DNA of 64,000 nt, from the NCBI RefSeq assembly GCF_001457435.1, contig NZ_LN881717.1, positions 753,896 through 817,895 on the forward strand, written 5' to 3'. Made by a program: the position numbers and the translations under genes. Below, one piece after another: positions 29,393 through 37,072 of the stretch. The number at the start of each line of letters is the position of its first letter. The stretch's first letter is position 1. The DNA is from Actinobaculum massiliense (GTDB lineage: Bacteria; Actinomycetota; Actinomycetes; Actinomycetales; Actinomycetaceae). The notes beneath the pieces were generated by a model. The model did no database searches. It was not told the DNA's origin and worked only from the letters and a program-made list of their open reading frames with translations.

Positions 29393-30808
29393 ATGGCATC
29401 ACAATCCACAGAGCCCGCTAGCGGTGGGCACGTCTCCACGAGCGGAAATGAAAAATCCGATGCGCCGGCCAAGAGTGGCATGGGCTTTTTGACGAAGAAA
29501 GTCTGGGCGTGGTCCCTCTGGGACTGGGGGTCGGCAGCCTTTAACGCCGTCGTCACCACCTTCGTTTTCACCCCCTACCTCACCGCGGCCTCCAACTTCG
29601 GACCGCAAGCCAATACCCGGGTGGCCTGGGGGCTTTCGCTGGCGGGCCTGGTGGTTGCACTTATCGCCCCCACCATTGGGCAGTGGGCGGATCGGACGGG
29701 AAAGAAGAACACGCTACTTTCCGTTACCACCCTCGGAACCATCGCCTGCATGGTCGGAATGTTCTGGGCTAAGCCGCACTCCACCTCGCTGCTCTTGATC
29801 GGCATTGTGCTACTCGCCATCGGCAACATTCTTTTCGAAATTGGCTCGGTGGTTTATAACGCCATGGTCTCCGATATTTCCAAGCCGGGAACGGTGGGGC
29901 GCGTTTCCGGCTTCGGCTGGGGAATGGGATATGTGGGCGGAATCGTGCTGCTGCTGATTTTGTACGTCGGATTTATCGGGCCAGAGGTGGGATGGTTCGG
30001 GGTAACCAGCGACGCCGGCCTCGACATCCGGGCCTGCATGATCGCCTGCGCGCTGTGGACATTGATTTTCTCCGCGCCGCTTATGATCTCCTCCGTGGAC
30101 ACGGGCCCCAACGGCAAACCTCCGGTCGGCCTGGTGGGCGCTTATAAGCAACTCTTCCATCAAATTCGCACTCTCTGGAACCGCGATCGCTCCATTGTGT
30201 GGTTCCTCCTCGCCTCCGCCGTCTACCGCGACGGCCTGGCGGGAGTCTTTTCCTTTGGCGGCACCCTGGCAGCCGCGGCGTACGGGTTTAGCGCCGGGGA
30301 AGTTTTGATTTTCGGTATCGCCGCGAATCTCGTGGCCGGTATCGCCACCATGCTGTTTGGTTTTATTGACGACCGGATTGGATCGCGCAAGCTCATTATT
30401 TTGTCCCTGGTGCTTATGCTCGCCGCGGGACTTGGGGTGTTTGCCCTGCACTCGAGCGGGAAAGCCGCATTTTGGGTGTGTGGCCTGGTGCTATGTATCT
30501 TCGTGGGCCCGGTGCAAAGCTCTTCGCGCACCTACCTTATTCGCGTTACCCCGCCGGGGTTGAGCGGAGAAATGTTCGGACTTTACGCCACCACGGGCCG
30601 CGCGATCTCCTTCCTCTCCCCGCTCATGTACGGCGTGGCGATCACCATTGGCGCGGCGGCCAGCGGTGTACCCCAGGATCTGGCTGCGCATTTCGGGGTG
30701 CTGGGCATCGCCTTCGTGCTCTTGGTTGGCTTGCTACTCTTCCTGCCCGTGCATGATGCCAAGCCGGGCCAGAAACGGCCTGCCGCAAGCCCCGCCCGCT
30801 CGAACTAA
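29393..30808 (+). CDS. MFS transporter, UMF1/Atg22-like family
   Basis: A 471-residue membrane protein with about 12 helices. The N-terminal block VWAWSLWDWGSAAFNAVVTT is the hallmark of UMF1 (Atg22-like) proteins. PTIGQWADRTGKKN is the loop 2-3 motif, and FGFIDDRIGSRKLIILSLVL the repeat in the second half. Substrate unknown; family members have been linked to amino acid or sugar export. No clear ribosome site precedes the ATG, and the start lies only 67 bases from the divergent cysS. A perfect 28-bp palindrome follows downstream. Confidence 0.88.
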   Translation: MASQSTEPASGGHVSTSGNEKSDAPAKSGMGFLTKKVWAWSLWDWGSAAFNAVVTTFVFTPYLTAASNFGPQANTRVAWGLSLAGLVVALIAPTIGQWADRTGKKNTLLSVTTLGTIACMVGMFWAKPHSTSLLLIGIVLLAIGNILFEIGSVVYNAMVSDISKPGTVGRVSGFGWGMGYVGGIVLLLILYVGFIGPEVGWFGVTSDAGLDIRACMIACALWTLIFSAPLMISSVDTGPNGKPPVGLVGAYKQLFHQIRTLWNRDRSIVWFLLASAVYRDGLAGVFSFGGTLAAAAYGFSAGEVLIFGIAANLVAGIATMLFGFIDDRIGSRKLIILSLVLMLAAGLGVFALHSSGKAAFWVCGLVLCIFVGPVQSSSRTYLIRVTPPGLSGEMFGLYATTGRAISFLSPLMYGVAITIGAAASGVPQDLAAHFGVLGIAFVLLVGLLLFLPVHDAKPGQKRPAASPARSN

Positions 30809-30919
30809 ACCCGCGGCCAATCCCAGCCGCAAAAAGCCGAGCCCGCGGAGCGCTAGCACCGCGAGTGCGGCCACGCGAAAATATTGCGCGGCGATCGCTG
30901 GGTTGAGCCAACGACGCAA

Positions 30920-30955
30920 AGAGGGCCGGGATTAATCCCGGCCCTCTGAAGTTTT
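30920..30955. terminator. perfect-palindrome terminator between convergent genes
   Basis: AGAGGGCCGGGATT-AATCCCGGCCCTCT is a perfect 28-bp inverted repeat (30920-30947), followed on the plus strand by GAAGTTTTAA. It separates the UMF1 gene from convergent carD and can serve both. Confidence 0.8.
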
Positions 30956-30968
30956 AATGCCAACGCTG

Positions 30969-31520
30969 TTATTTGCCCGCGGCCTTGGCTTTCTTCTTGC
31001 CCTTGTTTTCAGCGGCGATCCGCTGGGCTTCTTCCTCGCCTTCGAGCAGGATCTCATCCATCAGCGCCCCGGTATCTTCTTCGTTCAAATCGCGCGCCAG
31101 CGCAACTTCCGAACCGAGGATTTGCCGAGCCTGCTGCAACATGCGCTTCTCACCAGCGGAAAGATGGCGCTCGTGATCGCGGCGGGTAAGATCGCGCACG
31201 ACCTCGGCAACTTTCATCACGTCACCGGAGGAAAGCTTCTCAGAGTTTGCCTTGTAGCGACGGCTCCAATTCGAGGGCTCCTCGATTTCCGCCACCCGCA
31301 GGACATCAAAAACGCGCTGCAGCTGTTCCTCATTGGAAACATCGCGCACGCCTACTTCTTCGAGTGATGATTCGGGAACCTGGATCACCATTTCACTCTG
31401 CGTCACGTTCAAAGTAAGGTAACGCCGCTTCTCACCTCGAATGACCTTATCCGAAATTTCAATGATTTCAGCGGCCCCATGGTGAGGGTAAATGACGGTT
31501 TCGCCAACCTTGAACGGCAT
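30969..31520 (-). CDS. carD: CarD-family RNA polymerase-binding regulator
   Basis: A 183-residue protein. The N-terminal Tudor-like RNAP-interaction domain is MPFKVGETVIYPHHGAAEII. The helical DNA-binding domain follows, with the conserved Trp in EEPSNWSRRYKANSEKL (about residue 85) that wedges the upstream edge of the -10 bubble. A Lys/Ala-rich tail (ENKGKKKAKAAGK) extends beyond the mycobacterial protein. CarD stabilises open complexes and affects rRNA transcription and stress responses in actinobacteria. Confidence 0.95.
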   Translation of the reverse strand: MPFKVGETVIYPHHGAAEIIEISDKVIRGEKRRYLTLNVTQSEMVIQVPESSLEEVGVRDVSNEEQLQRVFDVLRVAEIEEPSNWSRRYKANSEKLSSGDVMKVAEVVRDLTRRDHERHLSAGEKRMLQQARQILGSEVALARDLNEEDTGALMDEILLEGEEEAQRIAAENKGKKKAKAAGK

Positions 31521-31615
31521 GGAGTAATGACCCTTTCCGCTTCGACATCGCGAATAAATCGCGCTATACGAATAGACATTCTAGCACGAAAGGTATAGGG
31601 TTCGCGAGGCCCAAA

Positions 31616-32308
31616 TTAGCCCTGCGAAACGAGCTTGTACCCCAGCCCTCGCACCGTAACGAGCAACTTCGGCGTCTTAGAATCTTCCTCAATTTTCGAG
31701 CGGATTCGCTTCACGTGCACATCGAGCGTTTTCGAGTCACCCAGATAATCCACTCCCCAGATTCGATCCAGGATCTGCGAGCGCGTGAGCACGCGGTTGG
31801 GGTTGCGGATAAACAGCTCGAGAAGCTCAAATTCGCGTAGCGGCATTTGCACTACCTCGCCGGCCACCCGCACCTCGTGCTTCTCGGTGTCCATTTCCAC
31901 CCGTCCCACGCTGAGCACATCCGAAGAGTCATCGTCGAGCGAACCTGAATCCACCCGGCGCATCACCGCGCGCACGCGCGCCACCAGCTCACGGTAGGAG
32001 TACGGCTTGGTCACGTAATCGTCCGCGCCGACTTCCAGCCCCACCACCTTGTCAATTTCCGAATCCTTGGCGGTGAGCATAATGATCGGCACACTCGATT
32101 CCTGACGCACCCGGCGCGCCACCTCCTCCCCCGAAATCCCGGGGAGCATGAGGTCGAGCAAAATGAGATCCGGATTCTTGGAGTGGAACCGTTCGAGTGC
32201 CATGTTCCCGTCCGACGCCGTCTCTACTTCAAAACCATCCCGGCCAAGATTGAAAGACAGGGTATCGCGATAGGTAGGTTCGTCGTCGACCACGAGGATT
32301 CGCGTCAT
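31616..32308 (-). CDS. regX3: phosphate-responsive response regulator RegX3-like
   Basis: A 230-residue OmpR/PhoB-type regulator. The receiver domain (1-115) has acidic pocket VVDDE, phospho-acceptor Asp52 in LLLDLMLPG (DLILLDLMLPG), Thr in IIMLTAKD and Lys in DDYVTKPYS. The winged-helix domain (about 130-228) has PLREFELLELFIRNPNRVLT, RIWGVDYLGDSKTLDVHVKR and RGLGYKL. The start overlaps the senX3 stop (ATGA). With phoU divergent from senX3 this is the classic actinobacterial phosphate-sensing locus. Confidence 0.93.
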   Translation of the reverse strand: MTRILVVDDEPTYRDTLSFNLGRDGFEVETASDGNMALERFHSKNPDLILLDLMLPGISGEEVARRVRQESSVPIIMLTAKDSEIDKVVGLEVGADDYVTKPYSYRELVARVRAVMRRVDSGSLDDDSSDVLSVGRVEMDTEKHEVRVAGEVVQMPLREFELLELFIRNPNRVLTRSQILDRIWGVDYLGDSKTLDVHVKRIRSKIEEDSKTPKLLVTVRGLGYKLVSQG

Positions 32309-33633
32309 AGTGTGTGCTCCTTTGGGTTAGGTACTCCATCAGCTCGGCCCGCGGCCGGCACCAGATTTTCTGGCGCGGCGCCCGGCGTCGTGAACTCCGG
32401 CGTCGTCGGCGCAACATCCGTGGGTTCTGCCTCCGCGAGCTCTCCGTCCGCCGGCTCCGGAATGTAGGGTTCGGGCAATAACACCGTAAACGTGGAGCCC
32501 TGCCCCTTTCGGCTCCAAAGCTTGATGCGGCCGCCGTGGTCTTGCACCACGTGTTTGACGATGGCCAGGCCAATGCCCGACCCGCCCGAGTTGCGATCGC
32601 GAGCCGCATCGCCGCGGTAAAAACGCTCAAAAATACGATCGTGGAGCTCGGGCGGAATACCCTCGCCCTGGTCAATAACGGCGATACTTACCTGACCGTC
32701 CACCAAACTGGTCGCCATCGAAACGCGCCCGTGCGGACGGGTGTAGCGCACCGCGTTATCGAGCAAATTTCGCATCGCGGTGGCGAGCATTTTCCGGTCC
32801 CCGTAGACCTTAAGCTCCGGGGTACCACCGGTGACGATATTGACGTCGCGTTCCTTCGCTTCCACTTCCATGCGCGCTACCGATTCAGCGACGACGGCGT
32901 CTACATCCACCAGTTCCGGCACCGAAAGCGCATCCCGGTCTTGGACCCGGGAAAGCTCGATCATATCAAGCACGAGGCCGCGCAAACGCTCAACCTCGAG
33001 GTTGAGCTGCCGGGAGAAGTGGTGCACAGCCTGCGGATCATCAGCCGCAGAATCAATGGTCTCCGCCAACAAACTGATGGCGCCCACGGGCGTCTTTAAC
33101 TCGTGGGAAACGTTCGCCACGAAATCGCGCCGGGTTTCTTCCACCCGAATCTTCTTCGTATTGTCTTCGAAAAGTATGAGGATCCGGCCTGCCGAAAGTG
33201 GCGCACCGTAAACCGCGAGGCGAATATCCGTTTGGTCTTTGAGTGCTGAGCGGCGAATCCGCAGGTTTTTCTGCACAATCTCGCCAGTGGAGCGAACGGC
33301 CTGCGCCACGTCTTTAAATTCCGGGCGGGCCAGCGCATCGTTCTTCACAATCCCGAAGCTATATGCCTGCGTGGAAGCGCGTTCAACTCGATTTCCCTCG
33401 GCCACCACTATGTGAAACTGCGGAATCGCATCGAGGATGCGCTCGGACTGCACCGCGGCATCTTCTGGTTGCCGGCTTTCCCCGCCGGCGTGAAACTCTC
33501 TCTGCGAATAGGAATACGCGAGTGAAGCGATCACTCCAACGGCCAGCCCCACGAGCGCGGCCACCAGGAGCAGCACCATGGTTCCAGACGACAGCCCCAG
33601 ATCGAGGTTCGCCGTGGCAACTAAATCACTCAT
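32305..33633 (-). CDS. senX3: phosphate sensor histidine kinase SenX3-like
   Basis: A 442-residue kinase with one membrane segment (about 18-42), a PAS-like region (about 60-160) and HisKA with His177 in FVANVSHELKTPVGA. The HATPase has N box RNLLDNAVRYTR, G1 DQGEGIPPE and G2 GGSGIGLAIV. The C-terminal 50 residues are an Ala/Glu/Pro-rich tail. It partners the regX3 product; the two genes overlap by four bases. Activity is expected to be held down under high phosphate through PhoU and a Pst transporter, which is not in this window. Confidence 0.93.
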   Translation of the reverse strand: MSDLVATANLDLGLSSGTMVLLLVAALVGLAVGVIASLAYSYSQREFHAGGESRQPEDAAVQSERILDAIPQFHIVVAEGNRVERASTQAYSFGIVKNDALARPEFKDVAQAVRSTGEIVQKNLRIRRSALKDQTDIRLAVYGAPLSAGRILILFEDNTKKIRVEETRRDFVANVSHELKTPVGAISLLAETIDSAADDPQAVHHFSRQLNLEVERLRGLVLDMIELSRVQDRDALSVPELVDVDAVVAESVARMEVEAKERDVNIVTGGTPELKVYGDRKMLATAMRNLLDNAVRYTRPHGRVSMATSLVDGQVSIAVIDQGEGIPPELHDRIFERFYRGDAARDRNSGGSGIGLAIVKHVVQDHGGRIKLWSRKGQGSTFTVLLPEPYIPEPADGELAEAEPTDVAPTTPEFTTPGAAPENLVPAAGRADGVPNPKEHTL

Positions 33634-33682
33634 ATTCCCAGGGTATCCACCTTTGGCCCGGCTCGGAAATGAATTTAGATTT

Positions 33683-33704
33683 GTTTACCGATCGTTCACA
33701 GAGC
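33683..33704. promoter_or_regulatory. PHO-box-like direct repeat upstream of senX3
   Basis: GTTTACCGATC followed directly by GTTCACAGAGC: two 11-bp units with the GTTyAC core, the spacing and core known for PhoP/RegX3 boxes in actinobacteria. It lies about 50 bases upstream of senX3 and about 190 upstream of phoU, so it may control either or both. Autoregulation is inferred. Confidence 0.65.
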
Positions 33705-33895
33705 GGCTGGGTTAAATTCAACATAGGGTGGTGTCATCATCGGCAAGTGCGCCATCGTGGTGCTGGCTAAATCGGGTGCGCTGGTTTGCGAAAGCACAAA
33801 TCGCGGATGGATTTTCGTGAGTTCGTGAGTCGACGAAGCGCCACGATGGTGCCAGCCATGTGCTAGCACTCGCACCCGTTTAACAAGGAGCATTA

Positions 33896-34579
33896 ATGCG
33901 CGAGGAATTTCGAAACGAAATGAGGTCTCTTGAAGAGACCCTCACAATGATGGCGCGGAGCGCCGCGAAGGCGATGGATCGCGCTTCAAAGTCACTTCGA
34001 GACGCGAACCTCGGACTGGCCGAAAGCGTTATCGACGCCGACAGCAATATTGACGCTTTCGAGCGCCAGATCGAAGAAATGACGATTTCGTTGCTCGCGC
34101 GCCAGGCGCCGGTGGCCTCCGATCTACGCACGGTTGTTACTGCCCTTCGCATCGGCACGATCCTGGAACGCATGGGCGATTTGGCGCGCCACGTTGCCTA
34201 TATTGCCCGGGGCCGCTTCCCGCAGACCGCGGTGGACGGCAAGGCTTACGACCTCCTCGTCAAGATGGCTGAAGAAGCCGCCCACACCGGCAAGAAGGTT
34301 GAACAGATGATTGAGAACCAGGATATTGACCTGGCTAAGCAGATCGAGATAGAGGATGACCGGCTGGATGAGCTCCACCGCGAGACCTTCGACCTCGTAC
34401 TCGACGAAAACAACGACTTGACCCGTCAGACCGTGGTTGACGTGGTTCTGCTCGGCCGCTTCCTCGAGCGCTACGGCGATCAGGGCGTGAACGCGGCGCG
34501 CAATATGCGCTTCCTTATCACAGGCCTGCACGTTGATGCCGATCCGGGGCCCAGCACCGAGGAAGAAATGCTCGGCTAA
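33896..34579 (+). CDS. phoU: phosphate signalling complex protein PhoU
   Basis: A 227-residue protein made of two repeated three-helix bundles, with family motifs VIDADSNIDAFERQIEE in the first repeat and IEIEDDRLDELHRETF in the second, where acidic residues bind metal. An AAGGAG site precedes the ATG by five bases. PhoU links Pst transporter status to the SenX3-RegX3 kinase pair. Length is normal. A bidirectional terminator follows. Confidence 0.95.
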   Translation: MREEFRNEMRSLEETLTMMARSAAKAMDRASKSLRDANLGLAESVIDADSNIDAFERQIEEMTISLLARQAPVASDLRTVVTALRIGTILERMGDLARHVAYIARGRFPQTAVDGKAYDLLVKMAEEAAHTGKKVEQMIENQDIDLAKQIEIEDDRLDELHRETFDLVLDENNDLTRQTVVDVVLLGRFLERYGDQGVNAARNMRFLITGLHVDADPGPSTEEEMLG

Positions 34580-34633
34580 AACCCGCAAGGCCGGGCCTAA
34601 ATCGACCAGAATCCTTTCCGTATCACCATAGGT

Positions 34634-34673
34634 CTTGGGGGCGTTCGCAGCTTCGGCTACGAACGCCCCCAAG
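34634..34673. terminator. bidirectional hairpin between phoU and gpmA
   Basis: CTTGGGGGCGTTCG pairs with CGAACGCCCCCAAG around a 12-base loop. It lies midway between two convergent genes; no strong T-run on either side. Confidence 0.75.
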
Positions 34674-34697
34674 GATTGAGTTCACTTATATGGGCTT

Positions 34698-35435
34698 TTA
34701 CTTGCCCTGGTTAGCAACCTCTTCGATCTTCTTCTGAGCTTCGGGATCAAGGTAGGTGCCGCCCTTCTTCACGGGCTTGAGCGTCTCCTCATCGAGCTCG
34801 TAGACGAGCGGAATACCGGTTGGAATGTTCAGACCGGGAATATCCTCGTCCGAGATCTCATCTAGATGCTTCACAACGCCGCGGAGCGAGTTACCGTGAG
34901 CGGCGATCATAACCGTCTTGCCCGTCTTGATCGTGGGGACGATCTCCGACTCCCAGAACGGGAGCATACGGGCGATAACGTCCTTGAGGCACTCCGAACG
35001 CGGAACCGGCTCACCCGCGTAGCGCGGATCCTGGTCCTGCGACCATTCCGAGCCAAGCTCGATCTCGGGCGGCGGTACGTCGTAGGAGCGACGCCAAGCC
35101 ATGAACTGTTCCTCGCCGTACTGGTCGCGGATTTCCTTCTTGTTCAGGCCTTGCAGTGCACCGTAGTGACGCTCGTTCAAACGCCAGTGACGATGAACCG
35201 GGATCCAGTGACGGTCGGCAACATCGAGCGCGATATTCGCGGTCGAGATGGCGCGGCGCAGGAGCGAAGTGAAAACAACGTCAGGAAGGATGTTGTTTTC
35301 CTTGAGGAGCTCACCGCCGTGCTTTGCCTCAGCGCGTCCCTTTTCGGAAAGCGGTACATCGACCCAGCCCGTGAACAGATTCTTCGAATTCCATTCGCTC
35401 TCGCCGTGGCGGAGCAATACCAGGGTGTAAGTCAT
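34698..35435 (-). CDS. gpmA: 2,3-bisphosphoglycerate-dependent phosphoglycerate mutase
   Basis: A 245-residue glycolytic enzyme that interconverts 3- and 2-phosphoglycerate. The phospho-His is His10 in [24 protein letters not shown] and the second His in [15 protein letters not shown] are intact. A Lys-rich C-terminus resembles the E. coli tail that closes over the active site. Single gene. Confidence 0.96.
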   Translation of the reverse strand: MTYTLVLLRHGESEWNSKNLFTGWVDVPLSEKGRAEAKHGGELLKENNILPDVVFTSLLRRAISTANIALDVADRHWIPVHRHWRLNERHYGALQGLNKKEIRDQYGEEQFMAWRRSYDVPPPEIELGSEWSQDQDPRYAGEPVPRSECLKDVIARMLPFWESEIVPTIKTGKTVMIAAHGNSLRGVVKHLDEISDEDIPGLNIPTGIPLVYELDEETLKPVKKGGTYLDPEAQKKIEEVANQGK

Positions 35436-35556
35436 GGCATTATTGTTCCACGCTCCCCCGCCCGAGCACCAGGACGAACGGCGGAGGAAGGGTAAGAATC
35501 AATCACCGGGACGCTCGTCCCGAGACATATCCCACACTGCGTTATAATGCATTGGT

Positions 35557-35580
35557 CCCCTTAACAAGGGCGTTAAGGGG
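35557..35580 (-). terminator. short hairpin downstream of the small lipoprotein gene
   Basis: CCCCTTAAC-AAGGGC-GTTAAGGGG, nine pairs, 20 bases after the lipoprotein stop on the minus strand. There is no T-run. A perfect TATAAT (35543-35548) lies just beside it on the plus strand, but no gene follows in that direction. Confidence 0.45.
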
Positions 35581-35600
35581 GCTTCTACAGGTGGCTCAGC

Positions 35601-35774
35601 TTATTCGCAGCCAGGAATCTTCCCCGAATCGGTGTCCCCGCCAGGAGCGCAAACCTCCGCCGTGCCGGACTGAGTGGCGGTTGGGGTTGGATCAGGCACC
35701 TCGTTCGAGGAGCTACAGCCGGAAAAACCAAGGGCCGCGAGCGCGAGGGCGGCAAGCGCAAGAATCTTCTTCAT
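35601..35774 (-). CDS. small lipoprotein
   Basis: A 57-residue protein starting at ATG 35774 (GGTGG five bases upstream). The signal sequence MKKILALAALALAALGFSGC has a typical lipobox LGFSGC, so Cys20 would be lipidated. The mature part is only about 38 residues, Pro/Thr/Ser-rich (DPTPTATQSGTAE) with two further Cys near the end. No recognised family. Likely a real small envelope lipoprotein. Confidence 0.75.
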   Translation of the reverse strand: MKKILALAALALAALGFSGCSSSNEVPDPTPTATQSGTAEVCAPGGDTDSGKIPGCE

Positions 35775-35927
35775 TCCACCAGAGTACCGTTTTCGAAACA
35801 ATTTGCGCGCGCGATAGTTTTGTTTTCAATGAAATGGGTGCGGCGGCTCCGTGCCGGCGCAGCTAAAACGCGAAATAGCGTGGTAGCTTCCGTGGGGGCG
35901 CGGCTAAAAGCGCGAAATACGACGCGG

Positions 35928-36287
35928 CTAGGAGCGCGCAATAAAGCCGTAGAAACCCGAATACACGAGGGCCATCACGATGACTACAAAGCGCATGGGT
36001 TCGGTGTTGCTGACCAAAAGGAGCCCAAAAGTAAGGAGGGCGAAACATCCGAAAACGATCACTTCGCGCAGATCGTATTCGGTGAGGTAAAGCGCCGCTC
36101 CCCCGCCGATCAGCGTGATCGCCAAGCCCGCCACGAAAAGCCAAAACATAAGGGGCGAGTTCACCCGGTAGGCAGGGTCGGCCTGCAGTTGGGTGCCCAG
36201 CCACATGAGCAGTAGCCCCCATACGAGTCCCGGAACCGACCGCAGCACGTTCTCGCGCGGATTAGGAGCGGGGTTATTCGATCTCAT
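35928..36287 (-). CDS. small membrane protein with four predicted helices
   Basis: A 119-residue hydrophobic protein. Segments at about 17-33 (PGLVWGLLLMWLGTQL), 46-66, 73-90 (VIVFGCFALLTFGLLLV) and 96-115 look membrane-spanning. AGAGG lies about 11 bases before the ATG. No family recognised. Confidence 0.65.
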   Translation of the reverse strand: MRSNNPAPNPRENVLRSVPGLVWGLLLMWLGTQLQADPAYRVNSPLMFWLFVAGLAITLIGGGAALYLTEYDLREVIVFGCFALLTFGLLLVSNTEPMRFVVIVMALVYSGFYGFIARS

Positions 36288-36491
36288 CTATCCAACCTCT
36301 ACCGTTTTCAATTCGGATGCTTTCTGTTGTCGCGCCCGTTCCCCGCGGCCGGGAAGCGGGCCGGCGGTGGCGGGTAGGCGCGACGGCGGTATGCGCTACA
36401 ACGGTACGCGATACGACGGCGGCGAAGCGGCCGCTCCAGCAGAGCGCCCGGCCTCGCCGCCGCGCGATACTCTAGCTTCGCTAGGTCTAAC

Positions 36492-36698
36492 CTATGCTTC
36501 CTTGGACATCTGATACGTCACGTGCCACTTCTCGCCAGTTTCAAGCTTCGCCACCTCGGGAAGGCGCTTCTCAACATTTTCGCGCACCTCCGTCAAGGAA
36601 GCTCCCTCAGCGGTCAACTCCGGCAGATCCAGGCCCTGAGCGGTCCAGTCATCACCGTTGTTCTTGAGGTTCACCTGAAATTCACGCATTATCCTCAT
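36492..36698 (-). CDS. HicB-like small protein
   Basis: A 68-residue protein. MREFQVNLKNNGDDWTAQGL and DLPELTAEGASLTEVRENV follow the strand-strand-helix pattern of the partial RNase H fold in HicB/UPF0150 proteins (V...DDGW.A...LPEL.TEG.SL.E...N). Start could be ATG 36698 or ATG 36689. No HicA-like toxin reading frame lies on either side, and no DNA-binding domain is attached, so a classical toxin-antitoxin pair is not supported. Confidence 0.6.
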   Translation of the reverse strand: MRIMREFQVNLKNNGDDWTAQGLDLPELTAEGASLTEVRENVEKRLPEVAKLETGEKWHVTYQMSKEA

Positions 36699-37072
36699 GC
36701 CTTTCGTTTGCGATCAGTTGTCGCCATCGACCTTGCCTCCGATGGCGTCACCCGCATTTTAGGCCGGACCGACCAAACATCACAGGCCCCGGCATGAAAG
36801 CTCCGCCACTCGCAAATTAATGCTTTAAACCTGCACTAGATATACGCGCGTCTCCACGTAAAATCCCTCATCCGATCCCCGTAGATTCTGTACGACAATC
36901 GGTTCAAGCTCCTTGCCATCCGGCGCAAAAGCGATAGCAATTAATCCGAATTCAGAACCTGCACAAGACCGATACAGCATCGCGCCGGCTGGGAGAAACC
37001 CGGCCGGCGCGATGCCTTTTATCCACTACGTTATTGACCCCTCATATTTTTGTGGGAGGCCAACGGAGAGTC
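36699..37072. other. intergenic region with a plus-strand terminator
   Basis: About 370 bases without a defendable gene. AT-rich around 36790-36860. It ends with a strong plus-strand terminator (listed separately) although no plus-strand gene precedes it. Confidence 0.5.
36977..37020 (+). terminator. strong rho-independent terminator
   Basis: GCATCGCGCCGGC pairs with GCCGGCGCGATGC (with further pairs toward the loop) and is followed by CTTTTA on the plus strand. On the minus strand it lies 52 bases after the drug-exporter stop and could also end that transcript, though the T-run faces the other way. Confidence 0.8.

Noticed and set aside
35543-35548. Perfect TATAAT on the plus strand as a promoter
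   Set aside because: No suitable -35 element at 16-18 bases and no gene downstream on that strand; probably chance or part of the nearby hairpin region.
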